Assembly (NCBI GenBank): GCA_964390795.1
Contig: CAYMLQ010000194.1
Span: 1 to 10,772, forward strand
Direction of reading: 5' to 3'
DNA: 10,772 bases
DNA from: CAYMLQ01 sp964390795
GTDB lineage: Bacteria; Verrucomicrobiota; Kiritimatiellia; RFP12; UBA1067
Each line of letters opens with the position of its first letter. Positions within the stretch are counted from its first letter, which is position 1. The notes beneath the pieces were generated by a model. It saw nothing but the letters and a program-made list of their open reading frames with translations, had not been told where the DNA came from and made no database searches. This document shows positions 9,001 through 10,772 of the stretch, piece by piece. The position numbers and the translations under genes are program-made.

Positions 9001-10622
9001 GGAACCATCTGACCGCTCTTGCCCCACAGCATCCAGACTGTGGCGCTATTGGTGAGGCGCGGCACCTGCACCCACACGCGCGACAGGCCCGTCGCATCCC
9101 ACTTCTCGATTTCGTAAGGCAGCTCGCGCGTCATGGACTCATCGACGAACCGCAGATCGCCGTTCGCGCCCGAAAGAAGCTGGCTGTAGCTGAACCCGCT
9201 CAGGTTTGTCCCCAAGGTCACAAGGGCGGGGAAGTTGGTGAGCGTCTCCGTGCGGTTGTATCCCGCAAAGCAGATGGGCAGCCGCTTATTCCAGTCATCG
9301 GCGGCGACGCCTGCGTCTTGGATCGTGACGGTCGCGGAATTCGCAGCGCCCACCACGTAGTTGCCTGCGGCCAGTGTCGCTGTCACCGTTTCAGCGCCCT
9401 CGCTCCAGACCGAGTCGGCGCTGGGCGACACCGCGATGTCCGCGCTCGCCGCACCGACGGGGATTGTCGCGCTGCCGGAGAGCGACGCGTAGTCCGCGCC
9501 GTTCGCGGCCGTGCCGCCGAGCGTGTAGTAAACCGTCAGCGCACTGTTGGTGGCTGCGGCGGGGCGCGTCACCCGGAAACTGCCCGCATCGGGACCGACC
9601 TCGGAGGCTGCGGCGTCGGGGGCCTCAAGCGTCACCTCGCCGGGCACGAACGTCAGGGAGGGCGTCGCCCACGCGCTGAGCGAGGCGTTCGTCGCGAAGA
9701 AGGTGTAGTAGTACGGCGTGTTCACCGTCAGGCCGTCAACCGCCAGGCTGACCGGACCGGAGAAATTATTAAACGGGCCTACGTAAGCGTTCGTCTCCCA
9801 GTTTCCAACCACGTTGCCGCCGTCCGTCCGGCCCCAGCACACGCACACGTCAAGGGCCACTCCCAGTCCGTACAAATTACCTTTGAGGGTCGCCGACTGA
9901 TCCGTCACCGCGCTGGCGTCCATGACGGCGTTGTCAACACTCACCAACGGGATCGATCGGCTCGGGTAGCGCCACTGGCCCGGCTGCGCCGACGGGCAGA
10001 CATACACTTCGCTGCCGCCCGGAGGCGTGTACCAGAAGGCGAGACTCTCACCGCCAGAGGCATCTTGGCTGAAGAACATGAAGTTGTAGCCCTGCCCGGC
10101 CGTCAGCGTCCGGGTGGCCGTGCAGTTCCACAGCCATAAACCCACAACGTCACCGCTGTCGAACACGCCGTCGTTGCCCATATCCATGAAGAGCCAGCCC
10201 TTGTCGTCCTGGCTCCAACGGAAGGTGTACGTGCCGGTGACGGGCGGATAGAAGCGGCCGCTCAGCGCCGCGACGAAGTTATCGCCGGGGCTTCCGCCGA
10301 ACTCGTTCCACGAGTTGGCCGGCCCCTGTAAAACGATGTTCTTGCCCGCGATCTCGTTCGTCGCGAGAACCGTGCCCGCCTTGCCGCCGGTGAAGACGCG
10401 CGTGAGGGAGTTCGTATAGGTTGACCCCGTGAGATCAACCGTCGCTTGAGCGTAGGGCACAGGCATGAACATGGAACCGCGCAGTCCGTTCGAATACTCG
10501 AAAGGCCCTGCGCCGGTGTCACCCGCCCAGAGTGTCCTTCCGCCCAAGAACAGCGCCATCGCCGTTACCGCTAAACGCGATACCCATACGCCACCCGACT
10601 TCAGCCCATTCCTTCGGTTCAT
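1..10622 (-). CDS. Giant PATR-repeat surface protein with PA14, Calx-beta, DUF2341 and LamG domains (3' end outside window)
   Basis: The frame starting at the ATG at 10620-10622 was read codon by codon to position 1 without a stop: 3,540 full codons plus two bases. The protein has a signal peptide (1-33), PA14-like (108-209), FnIII-like (226-327), Calx-beta (328-437), DUF2341 (444-535), LamG (557-762), a second FnIII-like segment (784-881) and a second Calx-beta (883-990). A PATR-type beta-strand region then runs to the edge, rich in Gly, Asn and Thr. PATR repeats are known to form parallel beta-helical stems in secreted and surface proteins, so an extracellular stalk with binding modules at its N-terminal end is inferred. 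No catalytic motif was recognised. The start is chosen because AGGAG lies 7 bases upstream and a signal peptide follows at once. An in-frame ATG at 10644-10646 is possible but has no ribosome binding site, and an in-frame TAA at 10674-10676 bounds the frame. The C-terminal anchor is unseen. Confidence 0.95.
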   Translation of the reverse strand, partial: MNRRNGLKSGGVWVSRLAVTAMALFLGGRTLWAGDTGAGPFEYSNGLRGSMFMPVPYAQATVDLTGSTYTNSLTRVFTGGKAGTVLATNEIAGKNIVLQGPANSWNEFGGSPGDNFVAALSGRFYPPVTGTYTFRWSQDDKGWLFMDMGNDGVFDSGDVVGLWLWNCTATRTLTAGQGYNFMFFSQDASGGESLAFWYTPPGGSEVYVCPSAQPGQWRYPSRSIPLVSVDNAVMDASAVTDQSATLKGNLYGLGVALDVCVCWGRTDGGNVVGNWETNAYVGPFNNFSGPVSLAVDGLTVNTPYYYTFFATNASLSAWATPSLTFVPGEVTLEAPDAAASEVGPDAGSFRVTRPAAATNSALTVYYTLGGTAANGADYASLSGSATIPVGAASADIAVSPSADSVWSEGAETVTATLAAGNYVVGAANSATVTIQDAGVAADDWNKRLPICFAGYNRTETLTNFPALVTLGTNLSGFSYSQLLSGANGDLRFVDESMTRELPYEIEKWDATGLSRVWVQVPRLTNSATVWMLWGKSGQMVPAYTTNGSVWSEGYVIAAHHAESFGTVFDSTAFRNNGTPSGLIMQDEPGATAGGDLVDGFDDYVTFGTAGRAVNTFSFSAWVRATTNHEVDVQSNSSTTGTAGQKWVFEAELGSINDVVGAGLSVGTNGISVYEHGSSYMPPLAVYSGNIGTNWNQITVTYSNKVPRIFLNGQLVRTGLTSTRVQVSSPYRVGGYTYGYFAGSIDETRVSSVARSENWVWAEYMNVASNGVLATYGAYPSPDFPHVANLPASGVSGAAATLNGYLSSTGLTETAVAVYWGATDGGTDAGAWANTNWFAAPAETGAFAKEISGLSAGTTTFFRFAASNAYATVWASATETLLTGAVTLEVTDAAAAEYPQDTGTITVSRGVAQDAPLTVHYTLSGNAANGTDMTYLNGAVTIPAGQVTADIVVAPLYNRNYQTRATDTVTLTLADGGYVSGSPSEGTVTITNWQPGSTAGYEVPRNFISSSPAPLTGSELFTKTGAGQMMVGGSVGNTFSGDITVDTDGGLMRVGAIPGAASGIGVTLPGMTAANTITVKRGGTFQIEDNVNGSVSSAPNRFGTEGNRPGVALNGGTLTLNGAYYNAIVPQTLGKLSLGSGYNTVNTIRNVNNNVALGVPQLIFSSVSQDKGSHVNFTGTALGMTATNAPQVRFTAPPALVGGNGAAGSTTISIMPGARFTYDWVTHAGTTGIRALTNEYNTLANNDINAAGATENVRMTNALTAFPGLLADKTVNSLLINAAAQAYWTPTNKLTLTSGQLMSGVANNQMVIYYPSTLTAGSGADASLDVTVGQNTTYIRSLITDNGSGRVALTKNGGAALTLDGSVDNTYSGGTYVNEGTLNTGGTQMRRFLGNGPVRVDAGVLWLAQVGATANASGDDYTAVNGGQIGVTTTPFTSDDTFNIGPGCVIYGSSYAGAGLNSLDRGFGVAGVTPNITLAPDAIIAHSVGLLGPLNLATNTVKNLGANADLFYGLTSEQQAPAGAITIGTGTPFKGLSNDRTADRRWSAGTINVTPGTSEITFQSMARPGTTPGYLYFGHWTLPGAPVVAPAGPLTVNILGNVILDETGATYGDTSAGKPVTFAVKSGAQLIVDRPDAMGSGSGLASARIEDGGTLTPWTPAGINGPVTVAAGGRLAASLSGGLTGTGAITMSPGSIIEVSTPMGFTGSQADAVAASLLPGQLVRLGVDYFGSPVDTLDSHLGSRAPIFEIYGSDRRAANPLVAGTTVLTLNRDATTGLGGMLVNDYAGRSLNSAPDGILVIGPNGGTIAATSNTILYVNQPFSLGANALTIGATDVLDRVLSPKLGSVYLNVSFGLSWALPGSSITVIPGATLQNAGNAIPDAADVTVNGLFLVSGTETIGSLGGSGWVNLQGNTLYAGRNNNASTFSGTLTNTSLSAALVKTGSGRMDVTSPQGLYSGLFTVNGGTLALSGDGTTTNTGLSAYTLFDSGTLLLDNSTVNKRDRLSGFAPGVTFNGGTFRFAGKDGEASGENLGAATLVNGAATIDVVNGAGAGSSVDLVFGGLTPGFGTVNFTASNGTLGTGGSHPRVFFDGLASGVMGFATVGTNPAYYSSATGVRAYTLEEGTEFDGTVDQTGVDTKYTALNNHLALNAARSVNSLWIDSPGAGNVVNLGASGANNLTLTSGRLTLTGGDDFAITRSGSSTGVLKRDLFGTLFLGVGAGRTLTMSVPVANGAAAVAKDGAGTLVLNAGNTFSGTLSINEGTVRYGAVSSSDLNNNAVNIWNSGVLDFAGDVDTLGAVTIYNGGITNSAAYGALTLGSLTMGGGPAGSSTYVTTGTGTNKLAGNVTFNAANDPDKATLAGTLDLNGGTRTFTVNNSVAPGAAVDMEVSAVISGAAGNGVTKAGAGVLKLSGANVFDGNVYSADNCGTIIASHPQALGAPSVGRIMSVNNNDTMVLDGTAGNITFPANYTNLYLNGAGDYQIGTIRGALTSLSGSNTVSCPITLTGNNVYLASLQVGGSLVLAGNISGAFDLTVNGDGNTSLGGAIATTAKALNKNGDGTLTLSGTGANTFSGTTSVNDGKLVLAKANGLAGVNAIANGAVNINDGGVLQYAASSANPDMIGTGTLTINQTGRLDLNGASDGIGALVIASPNAITDTTPVLNTAGGGNLSVNGLTITPAHGFLTRIETGTGTLTLSNNVTFNAATTGRAQINGSLSLANAARTFTINSGIHSNYDLAINAVISGTAGTGLTKAGSGLLRLGGANLFDGPVTVSGGTLVLGNSQALGVPSAARAVTVSSGATLALDGASINDPNNRLALNLNGTGDLRNSGTMSGALVSLAGSNTVPCAITLAGGTQVSSLKAGGTLVLSGAVTGGTYALTVAGAGVTALAGANGALVSASSVTVSQNATLSLENTVSANKADRIPNSIPLTLAGGGVRFNHDGGAAHFTETLGALTVGAGSNAVFAAQAASGQTSALVFASMTWAGGTVNFTGEGLGESAQNRIFVGGQADGMIGPWATINGTNLAFYSSTLGVYRGTSTEQGIAALGGTVASVIPHNENASAVINTMGSEGPITLEALWTNRVLEVRQETAYASVVAMTNDTATKALQTSRLLIKAGQESLTIGHAENSGSLMALWSGGTLSFENWNASKTLTVNAAVVNNSAASSVAKFGPGPVLLTGSNSYSGATLVSEGSLEFGGSLAQKLSGTISGAGTLVKSGTNQLHLAGTNTFTGPLYVNAGLVRPEANSAFGAPGGGVFIASGAALDVGCDKSVGGTRFNDNLNLGVEEFTVSGAGADGTGAIVNNAISNQMNAVQRVLLSGDTTFGGKNRWDLRSGYLFMNDHTLTKTGACEIALVSMPVYPGSGRMVVNQNLLRFESSLLVNGSASNSVTVNSGARLELYNLSPFVPTWSLILNEGSFFQGSGTTTTTNMNHWAGPVKLNGRTFMNGTANNIHWAIDGDVSGVGTLVKANNSSATLWLTGTNNTYSGGTIVSNGTLYAKYPASLPGYNDGRLTLANDGFVAMHASDGTFGFTAENIRDL
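117..224 (-). repeat. PATR motif 10, residues 3467-3502
   Basis: LVKANNSSATLWLTGTNNTY followed by SGGTIVSNGTLYAKYP. Canonical, with a small insertion before LWLTG. Last copy seen before the window edge. Confidence 0.85.
486..590 (-). repeat. Degenerate PATR-like motif, residues 3345-3379
   Basis: LTKTGACEIALVSMPVYPGS followed by GRMVVNQNLLRFESS. The leading LTKTG and trailing V-V-N-x-x-L fit, but the central N-T-F-S-G turn is replaced by MPVYPGSG. Confidence 0.5.
861..980 (-). repeat. PATR motif 9, residues 3215-3254
   Basis: LVKSGTNQLHLAGTNTFTGP followed by LYVNAGLVRPEANSAFGAPG. It follows motif 8 with a spacer of only 14 residues, the closest pair in the window. The ending N-S-x-F-G-x-P-G is a frequent PATR tail. 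Confidence 0.85.
1023..1121 (-). repeat. PATR motif 8, residues 3168-3200
   Basis: VAKFGPGPVLLTGSNSYSGA followed by TLVSEGSLEFGGS. Canonical layout with NSYSG in the turn. Confidence 0.85.
1248..1835 (-). repeat. Inter-PATR unit, copy III (residues 2930-3125)
   Basis: Runs from LTLAGGGVRFNHDGG through ETLGALTVGAGSN, TVNFTGEGLGES, 'RIFVGGQADGMIGPWATING', TNLAFYSSTLGVYRG and a T-S-R-L-L-I strand to ESLTIG. The stretch just before it, LENTVSANKADRIPNS, mirrors LDNSTVNKRDRLSGFA before copy II. Confidence 0.75.
1950..2528 (-). repeat. Long duplicated block, copy B (residues 2699-2891)
   Basis: About 193 residues beginning VTFNAATTGRAQINGSLSLA and holding AVISGTAGTGLTKAGSGLL, QALGVPS, LNGTGDLRNSGTMSGALVSL, GSNTVPCAITL and GGTLVLSGAVTGGTYALTVA. 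It parallels 2991-3587 landmark by landmark, including the single cysteine in the S-N-T-V-x-C strand. Confidence 0.85.
2265..2375 (-). repeat. PATR motif 7, residues 2750-2786
   Basis: LTKAGSGLLRLGGANLFDGP followed by VTVSGGTLVLGNSQALG. The counterpart of motif 5 in the second copy of the long block, with the V-x-x-G-x-L half intact here. Confidence 0.9.
2856..2966 (-). repeat. PATR motif 6, residues 2553-2589
   Basis: LNKNGDGTLTLSGTGANTFS followed by GTTSVNDGKLVLAKANG. Canonical in all positions. It lies between the two copies of the long duplicated block. Confidence 0.9.
2991..3587 (-). repeat. Long duplicated block, copy A (residues 2346-2544)
   Basis: About 199 residues beginning VTFNAANDPDKATLAGTLDL and holding AVISGAAGNGVTKAGAGVL, QALGAPS, LNGAGDYQIGTIRGALTSLS, GSNTVSCPITL and GGSLVLAGNISGAFDLTVNG. 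The same order of landmarks is found at 1950-2528, so this is a duplication within the stem larger than a single PATR motif. Confidence 0.85.
3333..3425 (-). repeat. PATR motif 5, residues 2400-2430
   Basis: VTKAGAGVLKLSGANVFDGN followed by VYSADNCGTII. The first half is canonical; the second half, normally V-x-x-G-x-L, is changed to YSADNCGTI. It belongs to the first copy of the long duplicated block. Confidence 0.8.
3816..3914 (-). repeat. PATR motif 4, residues 2237-2269
   Basis: VAKDGAGTLVLNAGNTFSGT followed by LSINEGTVRYGAV. A clean PATR copy, with N-A-G-N-T-F-S-G in the central turn. Confidence 0.85.
4053..4592 (-). repeat. Inter-PATR unit, copy II (residues 2011-2190)
   Basis: Runs from VTFNGGTFRFAGKDG through ENLGAATLVNGAAT, TVNFTASNGTLG, 'RVFFDGLASGVMGFATVGTN', PAYYSSATGVRAY and VNSLWI to NLTLTSGRLTLTG. 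It matches copy III closely at the FATVGTN / WATINGTN strand and the YYSS / FYSS pair. Confidence 0.75.
4704..4808 (-). repeat. PATR motif 3, residues 1939-1973
   Basis: LVKTGSGRMDVTSPQGLYSG followed by LFTVNGGTLALSGDG. It is directly preceded (4809-4931) by TIGSLGGSGWVNLQGNTLYA then GRNNNASTFSGTL, a stretch that commonly leads into PATR motifs in autotransporter-like proteins. Confidence 0.8.
4932..6464 (-). other. PATR-poor part of the stem, residues about 1387-1897
   Basis: This stretch of the same reading frame has no recognisable PATR motif. It holds beta-strand-like runs such as GGTLTPWTPAGINGPVTVAA and GGRLAASLSGGLTGTGAITM, and a less repetitive part with SQADAVAASLLPGQLVRLGV then DYFGSPVDT, which is more acidic and less glycine-rich than its surroundings. 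No known domain was recognised. It could be a further beta-helix section with decayed repeats or an inserted module. Confidence 0.5.
6468..6569 (-). repeat. PATR motif 2, residues 1352-1385
   Basis: LTKNGGAALTLDGSVDNTYS followed by GGTYVNEGTLNTGG. All landmark positions of the PATR motif are kept (LTKNG, LTLDG, NTYSGG, VNEGTL). Confidence 0.85.
6714..7295 (-). repeat. Inter-PATR unit, copy I (residues 1110-1303)
   Basis: Runs from VALNGGTLTLNG through LGKLSLGSGYNTV, HVNFTGTALGM, TYDWVTHAGTTGIRAL and MTNALTAFPGL to TVNSLLI and LTLTSGQLMSG. The order of landmarks (NGGT; TLGxL; VNFT; a W or F strand ending in GxxAL or GVRAY; VNSLLI) is repeated at 4053-4592 and 1248-1835. This copy is the most diverged of the three. 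Related units are common in large PATR proteins; it is described from internal comparison only. Confidence 0.65.
7461..7568 (-). repeat. PATR motif 1, residues 1019-1054
   Basis: LFTKTGAGQMMVGGSVGNTF followed by SGDITVDTDGGLMRVG fits the PATR pattern L-x-K-x-G-x-G-x-L-x-L-x-G, N-T/x-F/Y-x-G, V-x-x-G-x-L. It is the first copy, right after the second Calx-beta domain. Confidence 0.75.
7653..7976 (-). other. Calx-beta domain 2, residues about 883-990
   Basis: Begins GAVTLEVTDAAAAEYPQDTG and continues 'VHYTLSGNAANGTDMTYLNG', AVTIPAGQVTADIVVAPL, DTVTLTLADGGYV and GTVTITN. It is clearly related to residues 328-437. The usual DY of the turn is DM here (GTDMTY), a change at a position that is normally conserved. 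It is the last recognised globular module before the PATR stem. Confidence 0.85.
7980..8273 (-). other. Fibronectin-III-like segment 2, residues about 784-881
   Basis: Begins PHVANLPASGVSGAAATLNGYL, contains VYWGATDGGTDAGAWANTNW and ends TTFFRFAASNAYATVWAS. It follows the same layout as residues 226-327 and shares the WG-x-TDGG motif with it. It links the LamG domain to the second Calx-beta domain. Confidence 0.55.
8337..8954 (-). other. LamG / concanavalin-A-like domain, residues about 557-762
   Basis: Typical Laminin_G_3 landmarks appear in order: 'AAHHAESFGTVFDSTAFRNN' (start, residues 557-576), 'VNTFSFSAWVRATT' (613-626), 'NWNQITVTYSNKVPRIFLNG' (693-712), YRVGGYTYGYFAGSIDETRVSSVARS (730-755). 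These are the strands of a beta-jelly-roll that often binds glycans or proteins. The order DUF2341 then LamG is a standard pairing. The IDE-x-R-V strand near the end is well kept. Confidence 0.85.
9018..9293 (-). other. DUF2341 domain, residues about 444-535
   Basis: The stretch WNKRLPICFAGYNRTETLTNFPALVTLG, then 'GANGDLRFVDESMTRELP', YEIEKWDATGLSRVWVQVPRL and VWMLWGK matches the well-known DUF2341 pattern (F-P-V-L-V, G-x-D-L-R-F-x-D, L-P-Y-E-I-E-x-W, W-V-x-V-P, Y/L-x-Y-G). The function of DUF2341 is not established; it is commonly found just before a LamG-type domain in secreted proteins, exactly as here. Confidence 0.85.
9312..9641 (-). other. Calx-beta domain 1, residues about 328-437
   Basis: The segment begins GEVTLEAPDAAASEVGPDAG and contains 'YYTLGGTAANGADYASLSG', 'SATIPVGAASADIAVSP' and ends ATVTIQD. 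This is the Calx-beta signature: an acidic first strand, the T-A-x-x-G-x-DY turn, the I-P-x-G-x-x-x-A-x-I strand and a closing V-T-I-x-D. Calx-beta domains are immunoglobulin-like and often bind calcium. The DY pair typical of the family is present here. Confidence 0.85.
9642..9947 (-). other. Fibronectin-III-like segment 1, residues about 226-327
   Basis: The pattern 'ASAVTDQSATLKGNL' at the front, 'CVCWGRTDGGN' in the middle and 'VNTPYYYTFFATN' near the end follows the FnIII layout (A-T-L-x-G, central strand, then the Y-Y-x-F-x-A-x-N strand). Two cysteines in the CVCW motif (260, 262) are unusual in this cysteine-poor protein. It is similar to residues 784-881 (WGATDGG, TTFFRFAASNA) and directly precedes a Calx-beta domain, as that copy does. 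Confidence 0.55.
9996..10301 (-). other. PA14-like domain, residues about 108-209
   Basis: The core 'SGRFYPPVTGTYTFRWSQDD' (121-140) followed by KGWLFMDMGNDG and later GYNFMFFSQDASGGESLAFWY matches the PA14 pattern: a 'tGtYtF...sDDg..lfiDg' strand pair, then a strand in which the domain describes added mass or light. PA14 domains are beta-barrel modules that often bind carbohydrate and occur in secreted enzymes, adhesins and toxins. Ligand specificity cannot be read here. It is the first globular module after the signal peptide. Residues 34-107 before it carry no recognised domain. Confidence 0.75.
10524..10622 (-). other. Signal peptide, residues 1-33
   Basis: The first residues carry Arg3, Arg4, Lys8 and Arg16, followed by the hydrophobic stretch LAVTAMALFLGG (17-28) and a short polar region ending LWA before Gly34-Asp35. 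This is the standard n-, h- and c-region layout of a Sec signal peptide with signal peptidase I cleavage after Ala33. No lipobox cysteine is present. It supports export of the whole product and supports the ATG at 10622 as the start. Confidence 0.85.
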
Positions 10623-10629
10623 TTTAATG

Positions 10630-10634
10630 CTCCT
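10630..10634 (-). promoter_or_regulatory. Ribosome binding site AGGAG
   Basis: On the minus strand AGGAG is followed by the 7-base spacer CATTAAA and then the ATG at 10622. This is near-ideal Shine-Dalgarno spacing. It decides the start against the in-frame ATG 24 bases upstream (10644-10646), whose upstream sequence AGATTGCGA has no Shine-Dalgarno match. Confidence 0.8.
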
Positions 10635-10680
10635 GTCACTTGTCATTCGCAATCTGCTTGACGCACTCGACACTTAATCG

Positions 10681-10700
10681 GCCTCATCTAACGAAGAGGC
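10681..10700. other. Small hairpin in the upstream leader
   Basis: GCCTC at 10681-10685 pairs with GAGGC at 10696-10700. After one A-A mismatch, two further pairs (TC with GA) close a TAAC tetraloop. It lies 58 bases before the start codon. There is no T-run after it on the minus strand, and on the plus strand it is followed by TAAAAATA, so it does not look like an intrinsic terminator. It may be a 5' leader hairpin, an operator-like site or chance. Confidence 0.35.
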
Positions 10701-10724
10701 TAAAAATACAATTAATCACACTAG
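10701..10724 (-). promoter_or_regulatory. AT-rich stretch, possible promoter region
   Basis: This stretch, reading TGATTAATTGTATTTTTA in its core on the minus strand, is clearly richer in AT than the gene and sits about 80-100 bases before the start. It is the likeliest place for a promoter in the visible upstream DNA. No convincing -35/-10 pair with correct spacing could be picked out, so this marks a region rather than a defined promoter. The rest of 10725-10772 shows nothing further. Confidence 0.2.
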
Positions 10725-10772
10725 CATCCCATAGGATTCACCACGGGCAGCAGAATAAGCGCTGACCGGGAG

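Noticed and set aside
8943..10139. 398-codon open frame on the plus strand
   Set aside because: Antisense to the FnIII, Calx-beta, DUF2341 and early LamG coding sequence. Its protein is His/Arg-rich with no recognisable family.
10262..10522. 86-codon minus-strand open frame
   Set aside because: Off-frame within the PA14-coding part of the main gene; Arg/Ser-rich with no family likeness.
10658..10690. Plus-strand TTGACG as a -35 box
   Set aside because: No -10-like hexamer lies 16-18 bases downstream; the nearest AT-rich words are 10 or 22 bases away, and there is no plus-strand gene for it to serve.
10716..10772. Possible C-terminal tail of an upstream minus-strand gene (18 codons then TGA)
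   Set aside because: All three minus frames stop within about 60 bases of the edge, so an open run this short carries no information. No frame shows a recognisable protein end.

Overview
The window is almost entirely one very large protein-coding gene on the minus strand. Its start codon is at 10622 and the frame stays open, without a stop, down to position 1, where it leaves the window. That gives at least 3,540 complete codons, and the 3' end is not included. Because the frame is cut by the window edge, it is easy to miss. The many plus-strand and short minus-strand open frames inside it are antisense or off-frame shadows in GC-rich, repeat-rich DNA.

The product reads as a giant secreted or surface protein of the 'autotransporter-associated beta strand repeat' (PATR, TIGR02601/PF12951) type. 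After an N-terminal signal peptide come a PA14-like domain, a fibronectin-III-like segment, a Calx-beta domain, a DUF2341 domain, a LamG (concanavalin-A-like) domain, a second FnIII-like segment and a second Calx-beta domain. Together these fill about residues 1-990 (7653-10622). From about residue 1000 to the window edge the protein is a glycine-, asparagine- and threonine-rich beta-strand region. It contains ten recognisable PATR motifs plus one degenerate copy. Interleaved with them are longer units: a roughly 195-residue block present twice and a roughly 180-195-residue block present three times.

The 150 bases upstream of the gene (10623-10772) are lower in GC. They hold a good ribosome binding site, a small hairpin and an AT-rich stretch, and no gene that can be supported. 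No RNA gene, CRISPR array, insertion sequence or integration site was seen.

The combination of PA14, DUF2341-LamG and Calx-beta domains with a huge PATR stalk, together with high GC, suggests a bacterium of the PVC group (Verrucomicrobiota, Kiritimatiellota, Lentisphaerota or Planctomycetota). This is inferred from protein style only; there is no marker gene here. The likely role is an extracellular stalk-like adhesin or glycan-contacting protein, with the globular modules at the N-terminal end of a long beta-helical stem. The C-terminus, which would show whether it ends in an outer-membrane barrel, a PEP-CTERM sorting signal or another anchor, lies outside the window. There is no second gene to build a multi-gene system from.
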